Source of the DNA: Schizochytrium sp. CCTCC M209059
Taxonomy: Eukaryota > Sar > Bigyra > Thraustochytrida > Thraustochytriidae
Direction: 5' to 3'
Length of the DNA stretch: 20,464 bases
Assembly (NCBI GenBank): GCA_000818945.1
Contig: KN805443.1
Coordinates: forward strand, 140,697 to 161,160
This document shows positions 1-9,938 of this stretch, one piece after another. The notes below the pieces were generated by a model. It was given only the letters and a program-made list of their open reading frames with translations, was not told the DNA's origin and did no database searches. The position numbers and the translations under genes are program-made. The first letter of the stretch is position 1, and each line of letters starts with the position of its first letter.

Positions 1-1063
1 CGCTCTTGCAGACCATGACAGTGAGCGGGATCTCCTCGGCGATACCATCATCATCATCATCGTCATCATCGTCGTCGTCGTCGTCCTCCTCCTCCTCATC
101 TTTGTCATCTTCATCCTCGTCGTCATTGTTGGTGTCGTCCTCGACTTCACCATTGCTGCACGGGACGGTTTCCGTTTCACCGTCGCGCCCCTTCCCGCGG
201 TCGATTTTGTGCGTTGGATCATCGGACTCCACGCTGCCTTCGCTATCACTAAAATCAGCCAAATCTTCACGAAGGGAACTAAGTGAGACCTTATGAATGC
301 TCAGCCGAGCTCGTAATGCAATCATTGCATTACGACTCGTGGCGCTGTCGCTCGAGCTTGGGCCTTGTGATAGATCATCGGTAGTTTCCTGATCGTTCCC
401 AGAATTGGGGCTCGCCTCGCCGCCATTCTTGGTGCTCACGCCCGAGCCTGCGCCGGAGTTCTCGCTGCCATTCTGAAGCTGACCGCTGTTTTTCGTTTTG
501 TCACCCCCCCCTCCAATTTTGGTGCTGGTACTGGTATTGGCGCCACCACTATCATTCCTGTTGCTGCTCTTGTTGCTAGACTTGGCAATTTTGTTCTTGC
601 CGTTGCTGGGCATAGCAGAGGCCGTGACAAAGATGCGAAATCTTTGCCTGCTGCGCACCACGATGCTTCGCTGTCTGCGCGAGGTCTCCGCGTACAGCCC
701 ATTAAAGTCATCTTCATCGATCCCGAGAGATGGTGTCCCAGGTCTTGGCGGTGACACCGCCGCTGGCTCTCTGCCAGCACCATCGTCCTCGCTCGCCCTG
801 CCGACCCCCTGGCCCTTCTCCTCCTCCTCCGCCTTCTTGCCGGCGCTGCCGTCGTCGCCGTCGTCGCCGTCGTCGCCGGCGTCGCCGCCGCTCTCGAACC
901 AGTGCTCGAGCGCGATGGCGGCCTCGCCGTCGTCCTCCCGGATGAACCGCACGGCCCACGCCGCCGCGGCGCCGGCCGGCGGCAGCTCCGGCGCGACCAC
1001 CTCCGCGCGCGCGGGCCCGCCGCCCACGTACACGTGAGGAGGAGGCGAGGGATGAGGGGCACG
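1..1063 (-). CDS. Partial acidic protein with low-complexity loops, possibly VPS13-like (runs off left edge)
   Basis: One minus-strand frame is open for about 354 codons, from a TGA at 1064-1066 to the window edge, so the C-terminus is missing. Short ordered-looking stretches (AAWAVRFIREDDGEAAIALE near 920-970, SRRQRSIVVRSRQRFRIFVT near 630-690, MIALRARLSIHKVSLSSLRE near 265-325) are separated by acidic or Ser/Asn/Gly-rich linkers. Near the left edge lies Glu4 followed by Asp13, encoded by mixed GAT/GAC over 47-97. Beta-strand-like pieces split by long disordered inserts recall VPS13-type lipid-transfer proteins, and the first piece resembles the last helix of a PH domain, but neither match is firm. 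No ATG lies between the TGA and the first ordered segment, so an upstream exon is needed. Other frames here are also fairly open, so the coding call rests on these non-repetitive segments. Confidence 0.6.
311..335. repeat. 25-nt palindrome, 12-bp perfect arms, 1-nt centre
   Basis: TCGTAATGCAAT and its exact reverse complement flank a single C. The element lies inside the minus-strand acidic protein frame, where it encodes Arg-Asn-Ala-Met-Ile-Ala-Leu-Arg. The symmetry stops at both outer ends. Confidence 0.85.
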
Positions 1064-1165
1064 TCACGGTGCACGCGCACGGGAGCGGCCAGGCGTGGCA
1101 AGGATGGACTCCGGAGCGTCGGGTACCAATGGTACCTGTGCCACCCTCGCTGCTTGTGCTACCAT
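1001..1165 (-). other. Candidate first exon (1136-1165) and 135-nt intron (1001-1135) of the acidic protein gene
   Basis: The first minus-strand ATG downstream of a TATA-like element at 1360-1366 is at 1163-1165. It is in the same frame as the acidic protein but is cut off by the TGA at 1064-1066. A donor-like CAG|GTACCA follows the tenth codon. A pyrimidine-rich stretch (about 1027-1055) precedes GAG|GTG at 1001-1003, and a second possible acceptor AG lies at 986-987. Both boundaries are in phase 0, so removing the segment joins the ATG to the long frame. This is a model from sequence signals only. Confidence 0.3.
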
Positions 1166-1359
1166 GGGCGAGGACGAATCCGGCTCAACAATGTTGACAA
1201 CACCGCCGAGACCAACGTCCTCCGAAAGATTCCGAAGCGCGACACTTCCTCCGTCGATTGGGCCTCGTAACGTATCACAATGAGCTACCTCAAGTTCGCC
1301 TTGGTTTGACTGGCACCCCGAGGCCGAGCTTCCGTTCCGACGACTCCGTCGACAACGAG

Positions 1360-1366
1360 ATATATA
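1360..1366 (-). promoter_or_regulatory. TATA-like element upstream of the acidic protein gene
   Basis: The minus strand reads TATATAT here, about 195 bp upstream of the first minus-strand ATG (1163-1165), with no other ATG between. A start site about 30 bp downstream would give a leader of about 165 nt. The match is short and unsupported by other promoter signals. Confidence 0.25.
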
Positions 1367-1997
1367 ACGTCTGGCGTATTTTCAGTTCCTAAGGACGTGC
1401 TCCCGACGCTGGAGCGCGACGACAGTGCATGCAGCGGCTTGCTCGCATTCTTCAATCTGGTGAATATCTTTGGTCGCGTCGACGTCTTGACATTCATATT
1501 CCTTACGTACCAACATATCCGCATCAGCTCGCCGCAAAACGGCGACCCCGACACATGGGCGGCCTACGCCAGAGAACTCAGATCCACCATTGCTACGTTT
1601 CGTCGCCCCCGCCCTCATGCATCACACAGACACATCATTGCGCTTCTATACGAACCCTCTCCGCGGCGCCTGTGCATATAGTCGCGCAGATGCATAGCGG
1701 GTCCGCGAACAACGACGAAAATTCTCCATGTCATAACATAGAAAAATTCCTGAGGCGGCTTTCCGCCTGCATGCGGCCCAGCACTCCTTTTCCTCCCGCT
1801 CCAGCTGGCCTCGCCATGGCTTTGCGGACGGCCTACGCTCCTTGCAACCGATGAGGAGAAGGAGAAGCTGGTTCTGTTCCGAGAGATCGTATTGGAAGAG
1901 GTGGTAGTGATGATGAAGGTGGTGCTGGTGGTCACGGTGTTGTTGGTGGTGGCGATGATAGGCCTATTGTCAAGTTATTGGCAGCGAAGGACTGCAA

Positions 1998-2082
1998 CTC
2001 GATGAGAACCAAGCTAGTCTCGATGGAGGATCAAGCAAGACTCGATAAGGATCAAGCTAGACTCGATGGAAAATTTAGATAC
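1998..2082 (+). repeat. Degenerate 21-22-bp tandem repeat, about four copies
   Basis: Units beginning CTCGATNNNGANCAAGC start at 1998, 2019, 2041 and 2062, with lengths of 21, 22, 21 and about 21 bp; the last unit is degenerate. Read in one frame, the two middle units give a seven-residue repeat (EDQARLD KDQARLD) of coiled-coil character. The 22-bp unit breaks the frame, and stop codons close all frames before the GCTT tract. Confidence 0.7.
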
Positions 2083-2121
2083 TAGAGCTTTGTATCAGAA
2101 TTCATAGAAAGATGCTTGGTG

Positions 2122-2880
<759 letters not shown>

Positions 2881-2947
2881 CGCGTTGAAGCATTGGAAAA
2901 AGATTATAACTTGCAATTAGGAGCTTGGTAGCTTGCGGAAAGGTCGG

Positions 2948-5623
2948 TCAGCCTTGGGCGAGAGTGAGAGAAGTTTCATTTTTCAACTTGTCGATTTCCT
3001 GCGCAGGAGGGTTTTGAGCAACTGCATTACTTTTGTTCGGACGCGGCTCGCGCTCGTTGCGAACGATCGAAGGGCCGACGAGACTGAGGACGACGGGCAG
3101 AAAAATGAGCCCGTAAAGCCCACCAAATACCACAATGCTGACAAAGCACTTGAAAAAAATCCGAAAGACCTCAGAGTTGGCCCCACCGAGAGGCAGAATG
3201 CTGAGAAAGGTGGTAGAAATAGCCAAAAATACAGAGGGCCCAATCGCGCGTAAGGTGTGACGTACACGCTCGTTACGCGATAACGTCGGGTCTTGGTGGC
3301 CAAAGGTGACCATAATATGGATCGAGAAATCGACGACGAGGCTGATCGCCATGAGCAAATTGATGCATGATACTGCATTGAGCGGGATATTCCAAAAGAG
3401 AGGAAGACTGCCGAGAATGCAGGCAAAAACCAGCGCAACAGTGATAACGCAAATGAGAACCATGAGAGGGTGTATGAGAAGAACTGTGGTGACGGCCACT
3501 ACCGCCAAAAGCGCCAACGACAAACTTGACATGGTCTCACCCTTGATGATACGATATTGGTCATAGGTGAGGAAGTTTATCGAAAAGAGAAAAGCATTTT
3601 CGCCAAGAATGCTGTTTTGCGTGAGCTCCTCTGCCTTATTGAGATTTCGAACATTGATCTGAGAATCATCACTTGCCATCTCGTAAAACCAAATGCTCGA
3701 TACTTGAATTGACGTGTTGTCGTCGGCCCAGACGATGCTATCGCGCAAAAGCATATAGTTCTCGTCAAGAAGGAATTCGTGGAGAGCAGGAGCAAAATTG
3801 TCGCCCACTACATAGCCCTCAGACGAGAGGCTCGCGTTCCATTCCGGATGTATTTGGGCCCATGCGGTGAACAACAGGTGCCAGTCCGTGAAGCCTTTGG
3901 CTTCGTCAATTATCTCAGAGTGAAGAACTTGGGCACTGACATTCCGCACGTCGGCATGAACTGAAGCTTGTCGGAAGTCGACCTCCTTCACGAAAAGACC
4001 TACTGGGCTGAATCCTGTGACCGATCCAAAGTAGGTCTCAGAGACTGCGTAAAACTCGTTCAAGTAACTATCGTCTGGCGTAATGAGCCTCAAATCAAAC
4101 GAGTTTTCAATCTGCGTCGCCTGCCAGACGCCGATCCCTCCCATGCCAAGGAAAGTAATAATGACAACGACCTTGACAACGGGGCGCAACAAGAGGGTAG
4201 CGAGAAAGCCAAAGGCGCTTTGCAAGTGTGAGTCGCTCCCTGCGCGCATTGCGTTGAACTCAGATCGTTGCTTGCTCTTGACCTCGGCCGCTTCTTGTGT
4301 CTCGATGACATTGGTGCCTCCGAAAACGTGCAGACATGGCAGGATGTCTCGCCGACGGCTGTCAACGCGTTGTGTATCGAGCGTCAGGAGTGCCGGGAAG
4401 ACGAGAATGTGTGCCATGTAGATGAAGAGCACGGAGAGCGCAGCATATATACCGAACCACTGAACAGCCGGGAGCTTGGTGACAGAGGCTAAGATAAAGG
4501 CAAAAAAATCCGTGAGCGAGGTCACCGTGATTGACATGCCGGCCTCCAGCAAAGACTCATACACGCGCTCTGGGTATTCTGCGGTTGGATCAGTGCGGTC
4601 AAACGACGCCACAATGACATATGCGTTGTCAATACCGATACCCACCAGGATAAATGGCAGAACCTGCGTGAGCGAGGTGAATGGAACACCGCATACCGCA
4701 GCAATGCCGTACGCCGCCCCTGCTGCGAAAAGAATGACGAGAATGTCCACAGTTGCCAGCAGCGCGCGACCATGAATTCGTCCACAAGGCCGGCCCAACG
4801 TGAGACTTGCAAAGACAACCATCATAATGTACGCGAAGCCCATGAGTGGAATGTCGTTGCCCACTGATTTGCTAAGCTCCTCGTCGATGCTTTTTGACGC
4901 ATAGACATAGACGTTCACATGCGTGCGTTCCTGGAAACCGATGTTGAGGAAAAGATCTTCCCACTCGATCTGCTCATCGTTCGTTCCGTCCTCGGAATAT
5001 GGTTTGATTGCGTAGGCTATACGAAGAGCCGCTGCATTTGCAAAAGCATCATCGACGAGGCTGAATTGCCCAAAGTCAATGAGTCGCACCACGCTCGCCC
5101 CGCTCGGGTACGACATGACTGCACAGGTTTGCTGCACTGAGGCGTCGGAGGTTTCCTGAGCGCTGAAGGTGGCCGCATCGAAATCCCAGAAACCTAGCGG
5201 CCCATACATGGTGCAAGAGCCGTCTAGCTCGAGTTCGCATAGCTGTGAAAAGTTCCTCCCGCTTGCCGTGCTTGCAGCCAGCACTTCATTATGAATGTCC
5301 ATAATCTCGCCGATTGCGCTCAGCGTGAGAATGTTTGATCCCTCGTTCTTTGCGGTGATGAAGAAAGTGCTCGCACGAGGAGGTGGATCGAAAAACTGGT
5401 TCACGTAATCTCGGTTCTGCATCGGCAAGGAGTTCTGGTCGACCCACAAATCTTCTCCGGCAGTCTCTACTGTTGCGGTGAGGAGGCAGCACGTCAACCC
5501 ACCGGCAATCACAAAGAAGAGGAATATAGTTGTCTTTGGTTTCTTGGCGCCCTTCTTGGCTGCGAGGGCGATCCCGTGGGCAAGCGTCTCCTCGATGCGG
5601 CTCATCATCGAAATGTAGCCCAT
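2948..5623 (-). CDS. Patched/SSD-domain 12-TM protein (RND superfamily), copy A
   Basis: This is an 891-aa membrane protein with the layout of the Patched/Dispatched/NPC1 branch of RND permeases: TM1 at about residues 31-50, a large extracytosolic loop, a sterol-sensing-domain block (TM2-6) at about 258-415, TM7 at about 481-500, a second large loop, and TM8-12 at about 697-850. GIGIDNAY (328-335, Asp332) in TM4 and SLVVDFSIHI (761-770, Asp765) in TM10 match the membrane acidic positions that couple cation flow to substrate movement in this superfamily. The likely role is cation-driven sterol or lipid movement across a membrane; the substrate cannot be read from sequence. It ends in TGA with a polar tail of about 40 residues. 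ATG is at 5621-5623; Met6 or Met7 could also serve, but alignment with copy B fits the first. It is a tandem paralogue of the gene at 6924-9464. Confidence 0.93.
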   Translation of the reverse strand: MGYISMMSRIEETLAHGIALAAKKGAKKPKTTIFLFFVIAGGLTCCLLTATVETAGEDLWVDQNSLPMQNRDYVNQFFDPPPRASTFFITAKNEGSNILTLSAIGEIMDIHNEVLAASTASGRNFSQLCELELDGSCTMYGPLGFWDFDAATFSAQETSDASVQQTCAVMSYPSGASVVRLIDFGQFSLVDDAFANAAALRIAYAIKPYSEDGTNDEQIEWEDLFLNIGFQERTHVNVYVYASKSIDEELSKSVGNDIPLMGFAYIMMVVFASLTLGRPCGRIHGRALLATVDILVILFAAGAAYGIAAVCGVPFTSLTQVLPFILVGIGIDNAYVIVASFDRTDPTAEYPERVYESLLEAGMSITVTSLTDFFAFILASVTKLPAVQWFGIYAALSVLFIYMAHILVFPALLTLDTQRVDSRRRDILPCLHVFGGTNVIETQEAAEVKSKQRSEFNAMRAGSDSHLQSAFGFLATLLLRPVVKVVVIITFLGMGGIGVWQATQIENSFDLRLITPDDSYLNEFYAVSETYFGSVTGFSPVGLFVKEVDFRQASVHADVRNVSAQVLHSEIIDEAKGFTDWHLLFTAWAQIHPEWNASLSSEGYVVGDNFAPALHEFLLDENYMLLRDSIVWADDNTSIQVSSIWFYEMASDDSQINVRNLNKAEELTQNSILGENAFLFSINFLTYDQYRIIKGETMSSLSLALLAVVAVTTVLLIHPLMVLICVITVALVFACILGSLPLFWNIPLNAVSCINLLMAISLVVDFSIHIMVTFGHQDPTLSRNERVRHTLRAIGPSVFLAISTTFLSILPLGGANSEVFRIFFKCFVSIVVFGGLYGLIFLPVVLSLVGPSIVRNEREPRPNKSNAVAQNPPAQEIDKLKNETSLTLAQG

Positions 5624-6923
5624 CGTCCTGGTGTTGTGCTCTCCTAGTCAGAGGTACAATCCAACGTTGTCTGCCGTTCTGCCTGCAGCATCAATCTGCT
5701 CTTTTCGCGATCGGATGACCTCTCCTCGAGGTCCTGGGTCTCGTCTAAGTTAGCGGTTTGACTGTCTGAGATGTGCCGCCCTTCTCTTCGAGACGCAAAA
5801 TCACCCCCCCCCCCCCCCCCCAAGATCGCCCCAGGCGATTCAAGCGGGGCAAAAGTGACACGAGATTGAGACTTCGACAGATCCGTGCAAGCATAAAGAT
5901 GAAAATGGGGCAAGCGGCGAGTGCACCATTCACGTCGTCACGAACCGGTCTCGAGAGCACAAGTCCACGCCAGACCTGGCAGGTGCGTCAGAGATCAAGG
6001 TCAAGTTATTGAACCCCGTCAGATAGAATCGAGGAGCCTGTTGCGTTTTCGAGTGGCACCTATGTGGTACGCACGCGAATGACCGACTGACTGACTGACT
6101 GCCCTGTCGGTGATGCTGTCTACGCAAGCCTAAGGATTTTTGTGGGCGCTTTCGCGGCACGAACCAGAGATAGGGCTGGAGCGTGGATGTATGTACGTAT
6201 GTGTATATATATATGGATGGATTGAAGGACGGCCCGGGGTGGATGCTCGACGAACCGTACGTCAAAAGTTGTCTGCGTGCGCGGCCGGATGTGGACGACG
6301 CCGTCGCACTTGATTATCGTTGTAAAGCGATCACTGCAGCGTGTCTTTCGTTGCGAGTGGCGATCGATGGCCGGCAAACCGTTCCGCTAAAACAGGCGGA
6401 GATGAAGAGGAGGAATTAAGCACCCCGCGCGCCCGCGCACCCCTCCCCTCTTCGCAAAGCCAGAAGCAAGGCTCGATGTCGGCGTTGGCTGAATGGCAAG
6501 CTGCACAAACCGACGTCCCTGCGCGCAAGCGCGCGAGCGCGCAAATTTTCGCGCACTTCCTCGCAGTTTCTTTCGCCCTGGTGTGGTTTGGACTTTGCTT
6601 GCAGTGAGAATGATCTAATAAAAGGCCTACGCGTAGATAGAATCGTGCAAATGTTATTGTTCGGATAGGGCTGTAAACCAAAGCCTCCAGAGATTGGCGC
6701 GATGTCAACTTGACAATGAAGGCGTGTACAGCAAAAGTGAGAGCAAAATCGGTTACCGTTACGAATTTGACAGCTTGAACTGAGACTAGCAGTTGAGGAA
6801 GTCTAGTGCAAAGTAGGGCAACGCATAGCGTTCAACCGCAGTGCAGTCCTTTGAGGTTCTCGTTCCTGTTCGCGCCGAGTGAAGTCAGTCGAGATTGACA
6901 GCTTCTCGACTGTTTCTCTTTCT
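5624..6923. other. Intergenic region between the two Patched-like genes
   Basis: About 1.3 kb upstream of copy A and downstream of copy B, both on the minus strand. It holds an 18-nt C run, a short (GACT)4 at 6085-6100 and a TA-rich run near 6203-6216. Open frames are short and give no recognisable protein. It presumably contains the promoter and leader of copy A, but no clear TATA box sits close to that gene. Confidence 0.5.
5804..5821. repeat. Homopolymer C18 (G18 on the minus strand)
   Basis: Eighteen consecutive C residues lie about 180 bp upstream of the copy A start codon. On the coding (minus) strand this is a G run that could form a quadruplex in promoter or leader. Homopolymer length is also error-prone in sequencing. 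Confidence 0.9.
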
Positions 6924-9464
6924 TTAGGCCGACAGCTGAGAGCTCGTCTCGCTGACGCGACGTGAACTCGGGCCAATGAGCGACAAGACAACGGGAAGGA
7001 AGACGAGAGCGTAGAGACCTCCAAAGACAGCAATACTGATGAAGCAGCGGAAGAAGATGCGGAATACCTCAGAAGAAGCTGCTCCCAACGGCATTGTGCC
7101 CAGGAAAGTTGTAAAGATGGATAAAAAGACGGCTGGGCCAACCTTGGCAAGTACACGTTTCGTCTTTTCGTCCCGCGAAAGCTCAGCCTCCTCTTTACCA
7201 TAGGCGACAAGTGGATGCACACAAAAGTCCACAACCAGGCTAATGGCCATAAGCATGTTGATGCACGAGACTACATTGAGAGAAATGTCCCAGATGAGAG
7301 GTAGGCTTCCGAGAATGCAGGCGAAAATCATAGCCACCGTGCCGACGCAAATGATCACCAGAACTGGGTTGCCGAGGAAAAGAATGGTGATGGCAACGAT
7401 GGACAAAAGCGCGTAAGAGAGGCTCGTGATCGTCTCAAAGGTGATGATGTTGTATTGATCGTAGGAGATAAACACCGAGGCAAGGATGAAACTCTTGTCG
7501 GCCAAGGACGACGTCGATGAAATAGCTCGCGTCGTTTGCAAAACATCAATATCTGTCTCCGCGCCATGACTCGCTGTCTGGTACACCCAGAATCGCGACG
7601 CAAGGATCTTATTGCCTTCCCAGACGAGATCATTTTGCAGGGACGCATAGTTCGGGACGTTGAGGAATTCTTGCACAGCGATGGTAAAGTTTTCGCCCGT
7701 CACAAAGCCCTCTGGGGACAAAGTCGGTGCCCAGACGGGATGTGCACCTGCCCATACGCAAAAGTAAAAGTGCCAATCGATCCGGCCAATCGAGCTTTCG
7801 ATGACGTGTGATGCAAGCAGCTCGTCGCTGAGGCGGCGCATTTCAGTCTGCACTTCTGCATTGGCATAGTTGAGGTCCTTGAAGTAAAGTCCAATCGGGA
7901 CGTAACCGCGCAAGGAACCAAAGAATTCCTCCGAAGCGCCGTAAAAGTCTTGAAGGTAGGAGGAGTCCGGGGCGATGAGACGCAGATCAAAGGAATTCTC
8001 GATCTTTGTCCCTTGCCAAGCACCGATGGCAGCCATCGCCACAAAGACGACAATTACAAACATTTTAACGAAAGGCTTGAGCAGTACATTCACGTACACG
8101 CCTCCAAAGACCTTGGACAGGTGATCTTCGACCGTGGCGGGGCGTGCATTCTTTTCGTCGCTTGTTTCAGCCGCGGGCACGGTGATGCAAGGAAGGATGT
8201 CCCTGCGATGCGCCTCGACGCGCTTCGTGTCGAGCGCAAGGAGTGCCGCAAAGACGGTAATGTGCGCCATGTAAATGAAGGCAATCGAAATCGCTGCGTA
8301 TTGTCCGAACCATTGCATCGCCGGGAGACGAGTCAGGCTGGCAAAGAGGAAAGCGAAAAAGTCGGTGAGAGTTGTGACCGTGATAGACAACCCTGCTTCT
8401 TGATAGGTTTCGTGGATGCGATCCAGTACGTTGCTCGAGGCTTCAGTCCTGTCGAATGCTGCGACGAGAACGTAGGCGTTATCGATTCCAATGCCAACCA
8501 ATACAAAGGGGAGAATTTGCGTCAGAGAAGTAAAGTGGATGCCGAGAAGAGCACTCAAGCCGTAGCCCGCACCAGCGGAAAATATAATCACGAAGATATC
8601 ACTCGTTGCCAGCAGGGCGCGGCCGTTGGTGCGACCACACATGCGGCCGAGCGTAAGGCTGGCAAAGACAATCATAACAACATAGGCGATGGCCATGATG
8701 TGAATGTCCTGTCCCGTGGACGAGGCGAGCTCTTCGTCAAGGCTCCTTGCAGCAGAAACAGCAACGGTGATGTGAACACGCTCCTCTTGGGCAATTTCGA
8801 GAAACTGATCTTCCCATTCGAGCGGGCCATCCTCACTCCCATCAATCTCCGGGATCAGCGGGTACAGAATGCGAATTGCTTGAGCAGAAGCAATTCCGCT
8901 GACATTCTCAAACTGTCCAAAGTCAATCTTGTGAAGCACCACATCTCCGTTCGGGTAGCTTGATGCGGCGCATGTGGCCTGCACCGTGGCATCCGAGGTT
9001 TCAGAGTTGGCAAAGCTGGCAGCGCTAAGGTTCCAGAATCGGGGCGGGCCTTGGAAATTGCACGCGTTGCTGGCGGTTTTCACACAGAGATCCTCGAGAC
9101 CAAAATTGCCCGTCGGTGTGGATATGGCGAGAAGATCCTCGTGGACAGCGAGGACTTCGCGCATCGCGTCGAAAGTGAGCACGTTTGAGCCTTCTTTGCT
9201 CGTGATGATAAGAATGTTGGCACGAGCGGTCTTGGCAAAGGTGGCCTCGACATATTCCAAGTTGAGCATGACGTCAGATTCTTGATCCACCCAGAGATTG
9301 CGCAAGGTGCTTTCGATTTCCACGGTCAGCATTCCACACAGGAGTCCGAGAGAAATAATGAGAAAGCATCCAATCGTTGTCTTGGGCTTGCGGGCGCAGG
9401 CGGTAGCCGTGGCCGAAAGTCCGGACGCGACGGTCGACTCTACCTTGCTCAGAACATTGAGCAT
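6924..9464 (-). CDS. Patched/SSD-domain 12-TM protein (RND superfamily), copy B
   Basis: This 846-aa protein is colinear with copy A along its whole length. It has the same N-terminal ARKPKTT...LWVDQ block, TM1 at about residues 30-48, an SSD block at about 254-410, TM7 at about 466-484 and TM8-12 at about 681-832. Key motifs are GIGIDNAY (324-331, Asp328) and SLVVDFCVHP (742-751, Asp746), so both membrane aspartates are kept. By eye about two residues in three match copy A in the SSD, and fewer in the two extracytosolic loops, which suggests substrate-facing divergence. Ser/Thr-rich C-terminal tail of about 14 residues, TAA stop. The likely role is cation-coupled lipid or sterol handling, with unknown substrate. 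It lies on the same strand as copy A, 1.3 kb away, consistent with tandem duplication. Confidence 0.93.
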   Translation of the reverse strand: MLNVLSKVESTVASGLSATATACARKPKTTIGCFLIISLGLLCGMLTVEIESTLRNLWVDQESDVMLNLEYVEATFAKTARANILIITSKEGSNVLTFDAMREVLAVHEDLLAISTPTGNFGLEDLCVKTASNACNFQGPPRFWNLSAASFANSETSDATVQATCAASSYPNGDVVLHKIDFGQFENVSGIASAQAIRILYPLIPEIDGSEDGPLEWEDQFLEIAQEERVHITVAVSAARSLDEELASSTGQDIHIMAIAYVVMIVFASLTLGRMCGRTNGRALLATSDIFVIIFSAGAGYGLSALLGIHFTSLTQILPFVLVGIGIDNAYVLVAAFDRTEASSNVLDRIHETYQEAGLSITVTTLTDFFAFLFASLTRLPAMQWFGQYAAISIAFIYMAHITVFAALLALDTKRVEAHRRDILPCITVPAAETSDEKNARPATVEDHLSKVFGGVYVNVLLKPFVKMFVIVVFVAMAAIGAWQGTKIENSFDLRLIAPDSSYLQDFYGASEEFFGSLRGYVPIGLYFKDLNYANAEVQTEMRRLSDELLASHVIESSIGRIDWHFYFCVWAGAHPVWAPTLSPEGFVTGENFTIAVQEFLNVPNYASLQNDLVWEGNKILASRFWVYQTASHGAETDIDVLQTTRAISSTSSLADKSFILASVFISYDQYNIITFETITSLSYALLSIVAITILFLGNPVLVIICVGTVAMIFACILGSLPLIWDISLNVVSCINMLMAISLVVDFCVHPLVAYGKEEAELSRDEKTKRVLAKVGPAVFLSIFTTFLGTMPLGAASSEVFRIFFRCFISIAVFGGLYALVFLPVVLSLIGPSSRRVSETSSQLSA

Positions 9465-9767
9465 GGTCTTCTTTATCCTTACTTGTCGGTTAGCTTGGCC
9501 TAAGTTTTTCCTTCCTCTCCTTCCTCTCCTTCCTTTCCTCCCTTCCTTTCTTTTCGCGGGATCTGGCCGCTCCGTGGGAGGTTGCTTGTGTTTCAGTTTT
9601 GCTTCAAGGCCAACACGATCTCAGACTTGCCCCGGACGCTTTTTTCTGCCTTCCTTCCATAGATGTGCTCATTCCTGTGCGCACCATCCTGATTCCTTGC
9701 ATGCACGCAAGATCATCGACCGATCGATCCGCCTCTCTTCCCCATCCACCTCCATGCTATAAGCAAG

Positions 9768-9938
9768 CTCGGAGAAGTTATTATCCGTATCGTCCGCAAG
9801 GATCTCGGAGAAGTTATTCTCCGCCCCCCAACACACAACACACACCCATGCACATACACACTCGTCTAACTGTCGCTGCGGCCGCTGCACCCCTTTTGGC
9901 TGGTGGCAGACAGATGATCTCGGAGAAATTATTTTCCG
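9768..9938. promoter_or_regulatory. Three copies of a CTCGGAGAARTTATTNTCCG palindrome
   Basis: Copies lie at 9768-9787, 9804-9823 and 9919-9938. The middle copy is a perfect inverted repeat (CGGAGAA, GTTA, TTCTCCG); the other two have one arm mismatch each. All keep CGG-N12-CCG. They sit about 300-475 bp upstream of the Patched copy B start, where a transcription-factor site cluster is plausible. No factor can be named from the sequence. Confidence 0.5.

Larger units (their letters stand above)
1166..2121. other. Gene-free stretch between the acidic protein gene and the tetranucleotide tract
   Basis: No convincing coding region is visible on either strand. Open frames here are short and give unstructured or repeat-derived peptides. 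The left third probably holds the promoter and leader of the acidic protein gene. The stretch 1840-1960 is rich in GGT/GTG/GAT triplets, and a 21-bp tandem repeat lies at its right end. Confidence 0.5.

Noticed and set aside
6..296. Plus-strand poly-Ser protein
   Set aside because: It is the antisense of the Glu/Asp run in the minus-strand acidic frame; the peptide has no non-repetitive content.
436..1101. Minus-strand 221-codon frame starting with ATG at 1101
   Set aside because: It overlaps the acidic frame and gives Arg-rich, disordered peptide with shifted-frame character. The other frame is open longer and has ordered segments, although this one does have an ATG.
6331..6708. Minus-strand 125-codon frame between the Patched genes
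   Set aside because: No domain, no promoter signal and an unremarkable composition; chance frame is the better explanation.
7950..8963. Plus-strand frame of 337 codons
   Set aside because: It is antisense to Patched copy B and has no recognisable domain.
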